Shown: positions 1 to 6,745, counted from the stretch's first letter. The stretch is DNA of 11,909 bases from Chloroflexota bacterium (GCA_016199325.1 JACQGW010000378.1:1-11909); one strand, 5' to 3'. The notes: generated by a model not told the origin, from the sequence alone. A program made the numbers and translations.

Positions 1-195
1 AGAAAGACGCCAAGAATGCCGATTGGTCGTTTGGTCAATCCCTGCGCAAACCACTCCAGTCGAACACGACAGTGATATTGGTGAGTAGCGCCCGTCCAAA
101 GCCGACGCTTGACGTATGACCTGTGACGCATGACGCATGACGTATGACGCACCAAACCGGCAACCCGCGTCCATCAAGATTCGTCTGGCAGGCCC
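1..195. other. Non-coding flank, no gene seen
   Basis: I see no credible coding region here. Reading frames entering from the neighbouring gene are arginine-rich shadows. The stretch contains a short direct repeat (TTGGTC at 23-28 and 31-36) and the heptamer array at 104-152. No hairpin followed by a T-run is visible downstream of the leftward gene that ends at 196, so no terminator is called. A lutC-like gene, often next to lutA and lutB, would be expected further left if it exists; it is not in this window. Confidence 0.6.
104..152. repeat. Seven-copy heptamer tandem repeat (GACGYAT-like)
   Basis: Seven consecutive 7-bp units can be read: GACGCTT, GACGTAT, GACCTGT, GACGCAT, GACGCAT, GACGTAT and GACGCAC. 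The GAC start is kept in every unit, and the other positions vary mostly by C/T changes. The array lies 43 bp beyond the stop codon of the leftward iron-sulfur gene. A 7-bp period would not preserve a reading frame. The function is unknown; it may be a slippage-derived intergenic repeat dispersed in the genome. Confidence 0.8.
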
Positions 196-2403
196 CTAGG
201 CCGGTCCTGGAACGGCGCCGCGCCGGACCATCCGCTCGGCGACCACTTCGGCCAGGTGCTTGACGACGAGCGGCTTGCCGGCGGCGTCGATCCCTCCGCG
301 CAGGTGCATGATGCAGCCGGGGTTGTCCGCCACGACCATCCGAGCGCCGGTCGCCTCGGCGTTCGCCAGCTTTCGCCCCATGATCCGCTGGGCCACCTGC
401 GGGTGTTCTATCGAAAACGAGCCGCCGAAGCCGCAGCAAACGCTCGAATCGGCCATCTCGACGATCTCCAGCCCCAGCGCGTCGCTGAGGATCCGTCGGG
501 GCTCCGCCTGGAGCTTCAAACAGTTCGCCGACTGGCACGAGTCGTGGTAGGTCACCGGTTCGGTCGGCCCGTCGGCCAGCGCGCCGGCCGGCAACTGCGC
601 CACGTTCGTCAGGAAGCTGGTGAAGTCGATCACCCGCGCGGCCTGGCGCTCGGCCCGCTCAAGCCAGGCGGGGTCGTCGGCGAACAGGTGGGCGTAGTCC
701 TGCGTGATCGAGACCACGCAGCTATTCGAGCCGCTGACAACGTACTCGCCCGGCGACTGCTCCAGCGTCTCGACCAGCCGCCGGGCCAGTGATCGGGCGG
801 CCTCGCCGTCGCCCATGTTCAGGTAGGGCAGCCCGCAGCACTCCGGCGCGTCCAGAACGGCCACGCGCGCGCCGAGCCCCTCCAGAACGCCGACGACCGC
901 AACGCCCATCTCCGGATAGATCTGGTCGGTGATGCAGCCGGGGAAATACGAGACCGTCAGCCCCTCGGCAGCCGTGCCCGCCAGAACGGTGGGCTGCGGC
1001 GTCCGGTGCCGGTCGCGCGCCGCGAACGATCGCCGGGCGAACGCCGGCAGGCTACGCCAGCGTGTCATCTCCGACGCCCCGGGCATGGACCGGATGAGAC
1101 CGTCCTTGCCGGTGAACGGCACCTGGCCCAGCCGCGCCAGCCGCCCCACCAGGGAGCCGGGCTCGACGAGCGCCTTGACGGAGAGCTGCTTGGCCGCCGA
1201 CGGCGGCTTCCGTTCGATCACCTGCTGCCGGACGTCCAGGATCTGGCGGGGAATGGGAATGCCGACCGGGCAGACCGTCTCGCAGGCGTTGCAGCTCAAG
1301 CAGAGGCTCTGCGGCCCGGCCGCCGCCGCCAGGCCGTGGTGGAGCGCCGTCAGAACCAGCCCGATCGGCCCCGTATAGATGTGGCCGAAGGCGTGTCCGC
1401 CGACCTCGCGATAGGGCGGGCAGACGTTCGAGCAGGCGCCGCAGCGGATACAGTAGAGCGCCTCGACGAACGCCGGGTCGGCGGCCGCGGCCGTCCGGCC
1501 ATTGTCGAGCAGGACGATGTGTACCTCCTCCGGACCGTGGACGCCGGTGGTGAGCGACAGCTCGATGTCGCCGGTTCGGCTCGGTCCGGTGGTGAAGGAG
1601 ACGTAGGTCGACAGCTTCTGACCGGTCGCGTTCCGGGCCAGCACTTTGAGGATGGCCGTGGCATCGTCCAGGTCCGGCACGATCTTCTCGACGCCGAGGA
1701 GCGCTACGTGGAGACGCGGCAAGGTGCTGACGAGCCGTCCATTCCCCTCGTTGGTTACCAGGACGAGCGTGCCGGTGCTGGCGATGGCGATGTTGGCGCC
1801 GGTGATGCCCATGTCGGCCTCGACAAAGGCCCGCCGCAGCTCGCGCCGGGCCACCTTCACCAGCTTCTCCACCTCGGGCGGCTGGACCATGCCGGTGTGG
1901 CGGCTGAACAGCTCGGCCACCTCCTCGCGGGTCTTGTGGATGGCCGGAGCGATGAGGTGAGACGGGCGCTCGCCGGCCAGTTGGATGATCCACTCGCCGA
2001 GATCGGTCTCGACGACCCGCACGCCCAGCGCCTCGAGGGCGCGGTTCAGCTCGATCTCCTCGGTCGCCATCGATTTGCTCTTGACGGCGAGCTTGACGTC
2101 GTGCCGCTGGGCCAGGTCGCCGATGATGCGCCGGGCCTCCTCGGCCGTTCCGGCCCGGTGGACGACGGCGCCGACCTTCTCGGCCTCCGCCGTGAACTGC
2201 GCGACGAGCTCGGGCAGGCGGGCCAGTGCGGCGGCTTTGCGCCGATGGAGATCGCGCTGAATCTCGGCGAAGTCCTCGCCGGCAAATGCCGCCAGGCGCC
2301 GCTGCTGAAACGCGGAGAGCGAGCGGCCCAGCGCAACCCCGAGGTTCTTCGACGCCAGCGCCTGCGCCAGTCGCTCTTCAAAGGGGGCGATAGTATCGGT
2401 CAT
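196..2403 (-). CDS. Fused LutB-LutA type iron-sulfur oxidoreductase (LUD domain plus two CCG domains)
   Basis: A 735-residue protein joining LutB and LutA, subunits of the L-lactate (2-hydroxy acid) oxidation complex that normally yields pyruvate. Residues about 60-300 form the LUD domain. A ferredoxin-type double cluster follows, CxxCxxCxxxCP at C318-C328 and again at C368-C378. The LutA part has two CCG domains: C490 with C522-C523, and C623 with C656-C657 and C697. There is no signal peptide or membrane segment, so it should be cytoplasmic. The frame stays open to 2544, but I prefer ATG 2403: GAAGG lies 5 nt upstream, the putative promoter at 2507-2535 falls inside the longer version, and the extra N-terminus resembles no domain. 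Such fusions are known, for example in Desulfovibrio. LutC, the third subunit, is absent here. The LUD and CCG assignment is strong; the actual substrate (lactate, glycolate or another 2-hydroxy acid) is not shown. Confidence 0.92.
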   Translation of the reverse strand: MTDTIAPFEERLAQALASKNLGVALGRSLSAFQQRRLAAFAGEDFAEIQRDLHRRKAAALARLPELVAQFTAEAEKVGAVVHRAGTAEEARRIIGDLAQRHDVKLAVKSKSMATEEIELNRALEALGVRVVETDLGEWIIQLAGERPSHLIAPAIHKTREEVAELFSRHTGMVQPPEVEKLVKVARRELRRAFVEADMGITGANIAIASTGTLVLVTNEGNGRLVSTLPRLHVALLGVEKIVPDLDDATAILKVLARNATGQKLSTYVSFTTGPSRTGDIELSLTTGVHGPEEVHIVLLDNGRTAAAADPAFVEALYCIRCGACSNVCPPYREVGGHAFGHIYTGPIGLVLTALHHGLAAAAGPQSLCLSCNACETVCPVGIPIPRQILDVRQQVIERKPPSAAKQLSVKALVEPGSLVGRLARLGQVPFTGKDGLIRSMPGASEMTRWRSLPAFARRSFAARDRHRTPQPTVLAGTAAEGLTVSYFPGCITDQIYPEMGVAVVGVLEGLGARVAVLDAPECCGLPYLNMGDGEAARSLARRLVETLEQSPGEYVVSGSNSCVVSITQDYAHLFADDPAWLERAERQAARVIDFTSFLTNVAQLPAGALADGPTEPVTYHDSCQSANCLKLQAEPRRILSDALGLEIVEMADSSVCCGFGGSFSIEHPQVAQRIMGRKLANAEATGARMVVADNPGCIMHLRGGIDAAGKPLVVKHLAEVVAERMVRRGAVPGPA

Positions 2404-2506
2404 CTGCGCCTTCGGCGGTCGGCCATCGGCGGCCAGGGCATGACATCGAGTGCCACAGGGCACCAGCTCGGCTGATGGCTGGCCGCGGATCGTCGTTTGT
2501 CTCTGT

Positions 2507-2535
2507 ATGATAGTCGTGCCCTGGCGAAAACGCAA
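2507..2535 (-). promoter_or_regulatory. Putative sigma70-type promoter for the LutB-LutA gene
   Basis: On the minus strand, TTGCGT (complement of 2530-2535) is separated by exactly 17 nt from TATCAT (complement of 2507-2512). The -10 matches TATAAT at five of six positions; the -35 is weaker. Transcription would start near 2500, leaving a leader of about 95 nt before ATG 2403. It lies back to back with the rightward promoter. This is pattern matching only. Confidence 0.45.
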
Positions 2536-2552
2536 CGGGGTCACAGGCCCCG
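2536..2552. promoter_or_regulatory. Inverted repeat between the two divergent -35 elements
   Basis: CGGGG at 2536-2540 and CCCCG at 2548-2552 form a 5-bp inverted repeat around a 7-nt spacer, followed on the plus strand by six A's. It sits between the -35 hexamers of the two divergent promoters, where an activator or shared repressor could bind. It is short and GC-rich, so chance is a real alternative. It is not a terminator in either direction, because no T-run follows on the strand where it would be needed. Confidence 0.25.
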
Positions 2553-2563
2553 AAAAAAGGGTA

Positions 2564-2592
2564 TTGACAAAGAACCGAGGGAGTGGTATCCT
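2564..2592 (+). promoter_or_regulatory. Sigma70-type promoter of the rightward operon
   Basis: A perfect TTGACA at 2564-2569 is followed, after exactly 17 nt, by TATCCT at 2587-2592, matching TATAAT at four of six positions. The expected start site is near 2599, inside the palindrome at 2597-2609. This is the only good promoter I see upstream of the eight rightward genes. The leader to the first start codon would be about 150 nt. Confidence 0.7.
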
Positions 2593-2596
2593 TCAA

Positions 2597-2624
2597 CTGG
2601 TCAGACCAGCGGACCAGACACCAG
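2597..2624. promoter_or_regulatory. FadR/GntR-type operator over the rightward start site
   Basis: CTGGTCAGACCAG at 2597-2609 is a perfect 13-bp palindrome and fits the TGGTnnnACCA core typical of FadR-subfamily GntR regulators such as FadR, PdhR and LldR. Two more ACCAG half-sites follow at 2613-2617 and 2620-2624, at 7-8 bp spacing. Placement right after the -10 and across the expected +1 suggests repression that is relieved by a metabolite. FadR-subfamily regulators commonly sense small carboxylic acids. No GntR gene is in the window, so the regulator is encoded elsewhere. Confidence 0.65.
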
Positions 2625-2694
2625 GACGACAAGGCTGACAGGAACCCGGTCACGACCCAGCAGCTCGTCGTGGCGCCCCGCGGCGGCGACTTTC

Positions 2695-2706
2695 CGTTCG
2701 CGAACG
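2695..2706. promoter_or_regulatory. 12-bp perfect palindrome in the operon leader
   Basis: CGTTCGCGAACG lies in the 5' leader, 46 nt before the first start codon. It could be a second operator or a small leader hairpin. No flanking T-run suggests attenuation. The sequence itself is certain; its role is not. Confidence 0.3.
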
Positions 2707-2738
2707 AGGGCTTTTCGCGGCCCTGATCGGAAAAAGAG

Positions 2739-2744
2739 AAGGAG
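2739..2744 (+). promoter_or_regulatory. Ribosome binding site of the first operon gene
   Basis: AAGGAG with an 8-nt spacer to ATG 2753 is close to ideal and fixes the start of the lyase gene. Confidence 0.8.
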
Positions 2745-2752
2745 TTGACTCG

Positions 2753-3664
2753 ATGGCTTCTCCCCTGCGTGGAGTCTATTCGGCCATGTGCACGCCGTTC
2801 ACCGCCGACGGCAGCGACATCGACGAGGCGGGCCTGCGAGATCTGGTCGACGGGACCATTGCGGCAGGCATTCATGGGCTCATCCCCTGCGGCAGCACGG
2901 GCGAGTTTGCCTCGATGAATACCGAAGAGCGCATGCGGGTAACCGAAATCGTCATGGACCAGACCCGCGAGCGTGTGCCGGTGGTCCCACATACGGGCTC
3001 GAGCAGTCTGCGCGAGGCTGTCAAGCTCTCCCAGCACGCAGAACGCCTGGGCGTCGCCGGGGTGATGGTGGTCTTTCCCTTCTACGAGCCGATCAGCCTG
3101 GACGAGGTCTACGACTACTACCGGGCCGTTTCCGATGCCGTCAGCATTCCCATCATGGTGTACAATTCGCCCTCCGGCACGGGGAAGAACCTCCCATCCA
3201 GCTTCATCGCTCGCCTCGGACGGGAGATCGCCAACGTGAAGTACTTGAAGGACTCCAGCGCGAGCATGCCGCAGATCCATCAGCTCGTGTACCGGCACGC
3301 CGCCGAGATCATCACCTTCAACGGGTGGGACACCATGTTCTATGCCGGCTTCGAGGTCGGCTGTCAGGGCGCCGTGTGTGGGCCCGCCAACGTGATGCCC
3401 AGGCAGTGCGCGCAGATCTTCGACCTCGTCCAGGCGGGCAAGCTGGACGAAGCGCGGGATCTGGACAAGAGGATCTGGCCCGTGATGCAGTTCTTCGAGG
3501 AAAACAGGTACAACGCGGCCATCAAGGCCGGGGCCAACCTCGTCGGCTTCCGCGTCGGCACGGTGCGGCCTCCGTTCCAGCCGTTGGCTCCGGAGAAAGT
3601 CGAGGAGCTGCGCCAACTGCTGGTCGCGGCGGAAATCATCCGGCCGGCCCTGAGCCGGGCGTGA
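2753..3664 (+). CDS. DapA/N-acetylneuraminate lyase family Schiff-base lyase
   Basis: A 303-residue TIM-barrel enzyme of the DHDPS/NAL superfamily, normal in length. Members form a Schiff base between lysine and pyruvate or another 2-oxo acid, to condense, cleave or dehydrate. Visible residues are GSTGE at 47-51, the FY pair at 110-111, Y137 in YNSPSGTG, and Schiff-base K166 in YLKDSS. The arginine that binds the semialdehyde carboxylate in true DapA (YNVPSRT) is replaced by G142, so lysine synthesis is unlikely. Catabolic relatives include sugar-acid aldolases or dehydratases and the hydroxyproline-pathway deaminase. Its place as first gene of an operon under a FadR-type operator, and the HcnA/HcnB-like sequences after it, favour a catabolic role. 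The exact substrate cannot be read from sequence. The start is secured by AAGGAG at 2739-2744. Confidence 0.93.
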   Translation: MASPLRGVYSAMCTPFTADGSDIDEAGLRDLVDGTIAAGIHGLIPCGSTGEFASMNTEERMRVTEIVMDQTRERVPVVPHTGSSSLREAVKLSQHAERLGVAGVMVVFPFYEPISLDEVYDYYRAVSDAVSIPIMVYNSPSGTGKNLPSSFIARLGREIANVKYLKDSSASMPQIHQLVYRHAAEIITFNGWDTMFYAGFEVGCQGAVCGPANVMPRQCAQIFDLVQAGKLDEARDLDKRIWPVMQFFEENRYNAAIKAGANLVGFRVGTVRPPFQPLAPEKVEELRQLLVAAEIIRPALSRA

Positions 3665-3785
3665 AGTCGAAGTCGAGGGAATGGGTTTCGTGCGGAGCTG
3701 TATGACCGCCGTTCGCCCCGGAATGACGGTCAACACGGTGGTGCCGCAGGAGGTCAGGGAGCACGATGAGCTTACGGCAAACTGA
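3654..3785 (+). pseudogene. C-terminal remnant of a HcnA-like [2Fe-2S] subunit gene
   Basis: Between the lyase and flavoprotein genes, a frame open from 3654 to a TGA at 3783-3785 encodes a tail like that of HcnA-type ferredoxin subunits. It includes EVEVEG, then VRSCMTAVRPGMTV, matching the family's RxCxTxVRPGM ending, in which the cysteine is the last cluster ligand. The body with the other three cysteines is missing: a stop at 3651-3653 and the lyase coding sequence lie there. The frame overlaps the start of the following HcnB-like gene by 20 bp, as expected of a former coupled hcnA-hcnB pair. The likely history is a deletion or recombination that joined the lyase gene to the hcnA tail. 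A 34-residue product could still start at ATG 3681 and help coupled translation of the next gene. The assignment is from remembered family motifs, not an alignment. Confidence 0.65.
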
Positions 3786-5217
3786 GGTCGCCGTTATCGG
3801 GGCGGGGCCTGCCGGTATCGCCGCTGCCCTGGCCGCCGCCGGGGCGGGCGCACGCGTAACGGTGGTAGACGAGTATCCCACAGCGGGGGGGCAAATCTAC
3901 CGGCAGTTGCCCACGGCCTTCCGTGTCAAGCCGGGAGCGGCCCGTGGCCGGGACCAGACCAGAGCCCAGGCGCTCCTGAGCAGGCTCCGCAGCTCATCGG
4001 TTGAGGTGTGCACGGGCACGCTGGTCTGGGGCTTCCACGATCACCACACGCTGGCCCTCTACCGCGAAGGTGAGGGAACGGAGGCGCTGCGCGCCCAGGT
4101 GGTCGTCGTCGCCACGGGCGCGTACGATCGCCCCGTCGCCTTCCCAGGCTGGACCCTGCCGGGCGTCTGGACGGCGGGCGGCGCGCAGACGATGGTGAAG
4201 GCCCAGCAGGTCCTTCCGGGCCGGCGGGTGCTGCTGGCGGGGGCTGGGCCCTTCTTGCTGCCGGTGGCCAGGTCGCTGGTGGAGGCGGGAGCCCAGGTGG
4301 TGGCGCTTGCGGAAGCCACTGCGACGAGCGAATGGGCGGCGCGGGCCCTCGCGATGCTCCACCACTGGGGGCGCGTGGTCGAGTTCATCGAGTACGAGCG
4401 CGCGCTGCTGCGGGCGCGCGTGCCTCATTACTACGGCCACGTGATCGTGCGGGCCGAGGGCGATGGCGACGTACGGCGGGCCACCATCGCCGCGGTCGAC
4501 CGGAGCTGGCGGCCCCGAGCGGGGACGGAGAAAACCTTCGACGTGGATCTCGTATGCACCGGCTACGGCTTTCTGACTTCGATGGAGATCCCCCGCTTGC
4601 TGGGGTGCAGCATGCGCTTCGACTCGCTTCAGGGGCAGTTCCTCCCGGAGCACGACGAGGAGATGGAGACGAGCGTCCCGGGCGTCTTCGTGGCCGGCGA
4701 GACCGCAGGCGTCGGCGGCGCCGAGCTGGCCCTCGCGCAGGGGGAGATCGCCGGGTACGCCGCCGCCCGGCGGCTCGGCAAGGAGCTGGATCCACGCAGC
4801 AGGAGCGCGCTATCCGCGGCCAGGGCCCGGCGGCAACACCTCCAGGGGTTTGCCGACCTGCTCAACCGCATGTTCACCATGCGTCCCGGCATCTATGGAC
4901 TCGCCCATGCCGATACGCCGCTCTGTCGTTGCGAAGAGGTTACCGTGGGAGAGGTGCGCCAGGCCATCGCGCATGGCGCGCGCAGCATGAATGCGCTGAA
5001 GTCCTGGCTGCGGATCGGCATGGGGCCGTGCCAGGGACGGGTCTGTGGCTACCTCGCGGCTCACCTGCTGGCAGCGGAGGTCGGCGTTCCGCCGACGGAG
5101 TCGCGGCCGATGACGCCCCGCCCGCCCATCAAACCGATTCCGCTCGGGGCCATGGCCGGGCTGCTCGAAGCCCTGCACGATGAGGGAGACACGAACCGCA
5201 GCCGTGAGGCTACTTGA
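3766..5217 (+). CDS. HcnB/OoxA-like FAD/NAD(P) oxidoreductase with BFD-type [2Fe-2S] domain
   Basis: A 483-residue flavoprotein related to the alpha subunits of hydrogen cyanide synthase (HcnB), opine oxidase (OoxA) and D-hydroxyproline dehydrogenase. Seen: the FAD-binding GAGPAG at 12-17, ATGAYDRP at 116-123, a second Rossmann glycine motif LAGAGP at 157-162, and the late FAD motif GVFVAGE at 306-312. The C-terminal BFD-like cluster domain has C387, C389, C422 and C427. In known complexes this subunit passes electrons to or from a DadA-like catalytic flavoprotein (HcnC/OoxB) and a small ferredoxin (HcnA). Neither is intact here; only the HcnA tail remains just upstream. It may act alone, or with partners encoded elsewhere. 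AGGAGGT at 3748-3754 precedes ATG 3766, and no other in-frame start is near. It is cytoplasmic, with no signal peptide. Confidence 0.88.
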   Translation: MSLRQTEVAVIGAGPAGIAAALAAAGAGARVTVVDEYPTAGGQIYRQLPTAFRVKPGAARGRDQTRAQALLSRLRSSSVEVCTGTLVWGFHDHHTLALYREGEGTEALRAQVVVVATGAYDRPVAFPGWTLPGVWTAGGAQTMVKAQQVLPGRRVLLAGAGPFLLPVARSLVEAGAQVVALAEATATSEWAARALAMLHHWGRVVEFIEYERALLRARVPHYYGHVIVRAEGDGDVRRATIAAVDRSWRPRAGTEKTFDVDLVCTGYGFLTSMEIPRLLGCSMRFDSLQGQFLPEHDEEMETSVPGVFVAGETAGVGGAELALAQGEIAGYAAARRLGKELDPRSRSALSAARARRQHLQGFADLLNRMFTMRPGIYGLAHADTPLCRCEEVTVGEVRQAIAHGARSMNALKSWLRIGMGPCQGRVCGYLAAHLLAAEVGVPPTESRPMTPRPPIKPIPLGAMAGLLEALHDEGDTNRSREAT

Positions 5218-5244
5218 GAATCGACGGAGGAAGAAGGTAGAGAG

Positions 5245-5982
5245 ATGCCCGTACTGACGCAGCGGGTGGGGCAGAACATGGCGGGGCACCCCATAGGCAT
5301 TCTGTTGTTGGAGACGCACGCCGTCCTTCTGCCCGGGAACGTGGCGAACGCCACGACCTTCAATTTCCCGGTCCTCTATAAGGTCGTTCCCGGCGTCGAG
5401 GCCGACCGCCTCATCGTGCGCGCCGACGAATCGTTGCTGGAGCCGCTCATCGAGGCCGGCAGGGAGCTCGTGCGCGAGGGCGTACGGGCCATCAGCTCCG
5501 GCTGCGGGTACTTCGGCTACTTCCAGCGCCAGATGGCGGAGGCCCTGGAGGTCCCCGTTTTCATGTCCAGTCTCCTCCAGGTGCCCCTCATCGCCCGCTC
5601 GCTGCTGCCGAAGCAGTCCGTGGGCATCATCTGCGCCAACGGCAAGTACATGCGCGAGCGCACGCTGCGCTCCTGCGGCGTCGACGAGTCGGTACCGCTG
5701 GTGATCGCCGGCCTGGAGGACCAGCCCACGTTCTTCACCAACTTCCTGCTGAACCAGGGCAAGGCTGACATCGAGGTGATGGCGCAGGAGGTCGTAGGTG
5801 TCGCCGGGCGGATGGTCGAGCAGCACCCTGAGGTCGGCGCAATTCTTCTGGAATGCAGCGACCTGCCGCCGTACGCGGCCGAGATCCAGGCGGTGACGGG
5901 TCGGCCAGTGTTCGACTTCGTCACGATGATCAACTGGATGTACAGCGCCGTGGTGCGCCGGCCGTACACGGGCTACATGTAA
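5245..5982 (+). CDS. Aspartate/glutamate racemase family protein
   Basis: A 245-residue protein with the two-cysteine layout of the Asp/Glu/hydantoin racemase superfamily: C87 in SSGCGYFG and C204 in LLECSDLPPY. Members use the pair as acid and base for racemisation; relatives include hydantoin racemase, arylmalonate decarboxylase and maleate isomerase, so racemase activity is not certain. Both cysteines are present, which argues against the decarboxylase type that keeps one. The gene begins 27 nt after the flavoprotein gene; GGAGG at 5226-5230 and AAGG at 5234-5237 lie upstream of ATG 5245. A racemase beside an amino-acid-oxidase-like flavoprotein suggests that a chiral amino or hydroxy acid is processed, but this is inference. 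No signal peptide. Confidence 0.85.
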   Translation: MPVLTQRVGQNMAGHPIGILLLETHAVLLPGNVANATTFNFPVLYKVVPGVEADRLIVRADESLLEPLIEAGRELVREGVRAISSGCGYFGYFQRQMAEALEVPVFMSSLLQVPLIARSLLPKQSVGIICANGKYMRERTLRSCGVDESVPLVIAGLEDQPTFFTNFLLNQGKADIEVMAQEVVGVAGRMVEQHPEVGAILLECSDLPPYAAEIQAVTGRPVFDFVTMINWMYSAVVRRPYTGYM

Positions 5983-6013
5983 TCAACGCCTGTCCGACAG
6001 GGGAAGTAGAGAG

Positions 6014-6745
6014 ATGGTTCCCAACTTAATCGTCATGCTCACCTACAACGATCAGACGGTGCCCGACGCACGGGAGGTATTCGAGAAGGCGCAGGGCGCA
6101 CGGGCCCAGCACTGGGGCTTCAAGGACGTGGGGCTGCCGGTTGAGCAGATGCGCCGTCTCGTCGACCGCATCAAGGCGGCGGACAAGACCACGTACCTGG
6201 AGGTCGTGCGCTACAGCGAGGAGGAATGCCTGGAGTCGGCCGACATCGCCCTCAGGTGTGGCTTCGACTACCTCATGGGCACGGTTTACCACGACTCTGT
6301 ACGCCGGCTCCTTGCCGGCCAGCGAATAAAGTACCTTCCCTTCTGTGGGAAGGTCAGCGGCAGCCCCAGCATTCTGGAGGGCTCCGTCGACGAGATCGTC
6401 GCCGATGGCCGGCGCATCGCCCTGGAAAGGGTAGACGGCTTCGACCTGCTGGCCTACCGCCACCGGACCGACCCCGAGGGGCTGGCGCGGCGCTTCGTGC
6501 GGGAGGTAGACCGCCCCGTGGTCATCGCCGGCAGCATCGGGAGCTTCGAGCGGCTCGACCGCGTGAAGGAGATCGGGCCCTGGGGATTCACCATCGGCAG
6601 CGCCTTCTTCGACCGCAAGTTCGGCAAAGAGTTGTCCTTCGCCGCGCAGATCGACCGGGTCATCGCCCATATGGAAGGGGACGCATCCTTGTCTGCAAGC
6701 ACGGGCGCCCCGGGAGGCACGGGGCTATTCGTCGAAAGGGGATAG
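6014..6745 (+). CDS. TIM-barrel protein of unknown function
   Basis: 243 residues. I cannot assign a function. The repeating strand-helix pattern and the end of the barrel (VVIAGSIGSF at 169-178, then GFTIGSAFF at 191-199) resemble the two phosphate-binding strands of HisA/TrpF/NanE-like (beta/alpha)8 barrels, which suggests a phosphorylated ligand. Charged residues at strand ends that look like active-site candidates are K37-D38 (FKDVG), E63 (YLEVV), K113 (CGKV) and R149 (AYRH). The last 22 residues, from G222, are small and low in complexity and probably form a disordered tail beyond the barrel. The preceding GTAGAGAG-ATG context is the same as that of the upstream racemase-family gene. The cupin gene starts 4 nt after this stop, so the two are probably translationally coupled. 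A phosphosugar isomerase, epimerase or aldolase fed by the downstream kinase is a reasonable guess. Confidence 0.8.
   Translation: MVPNLIVMLTYNDQTVPDAREVFEKAQGARAQHWGFKDVGLPVEQMRRLVDRIKAADKTTYLEVVRYSEEECLESADIALRCGFDYLMGTVYHDSVRRLLAGQRIKYLPFCGKVSGSPSILEGSVDEIVADGRRIALERVDGFDLLAYRHRTDPEGLARRFVREVDRPVVIAGSIGSFERLDRVKEIGPWGFTIGSAFFDRKFGKELSFAAQIDRVIAHMEGDASLSASTGAPGGTGLFVERG

Noticed and set aside
23..38. TTGGTC direct repeat as another GntR operator
   Set aside because: It is a direct, not inverted, repeat and has no promoter or gene start beside it.
35..538. 167-codon minus-strand frame at the left edge
   Set aside because: It is out of frame with the LutB-LutA gene, arginine-rich, and its C-terminal part simply translates the heptamer repeat.
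1006..2475. 489-codon open frame on the plus strand
   Set aside because: It is opposite the LutB-LutA gene, whose cysteine motifs prove the minus strand. The product is Arg/Asp/Gly-rich without domains.
2404..2544. N-terminal extension of the LutB-LutA protein to ATG 2544
   Set aside because: The extension resembles no domain, contains the likely promoter, and ATG 2403 has its own ribosome site (GAAGG, complement of 2409-2413).
2536..2558. GC-rich inverted repeat followed by six A's as a terminator
   Set aside because: The stem is only 5 bp. A T-run would be needed after the stem on the transcribed strand, and neither strand shows stem then T-run in the right order.
2378..3736. 452-codon open frame on the minus strand
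   Set aside because: It runs through the promoter region and antisense to the lyase gene, and its product has no recognisable domain.
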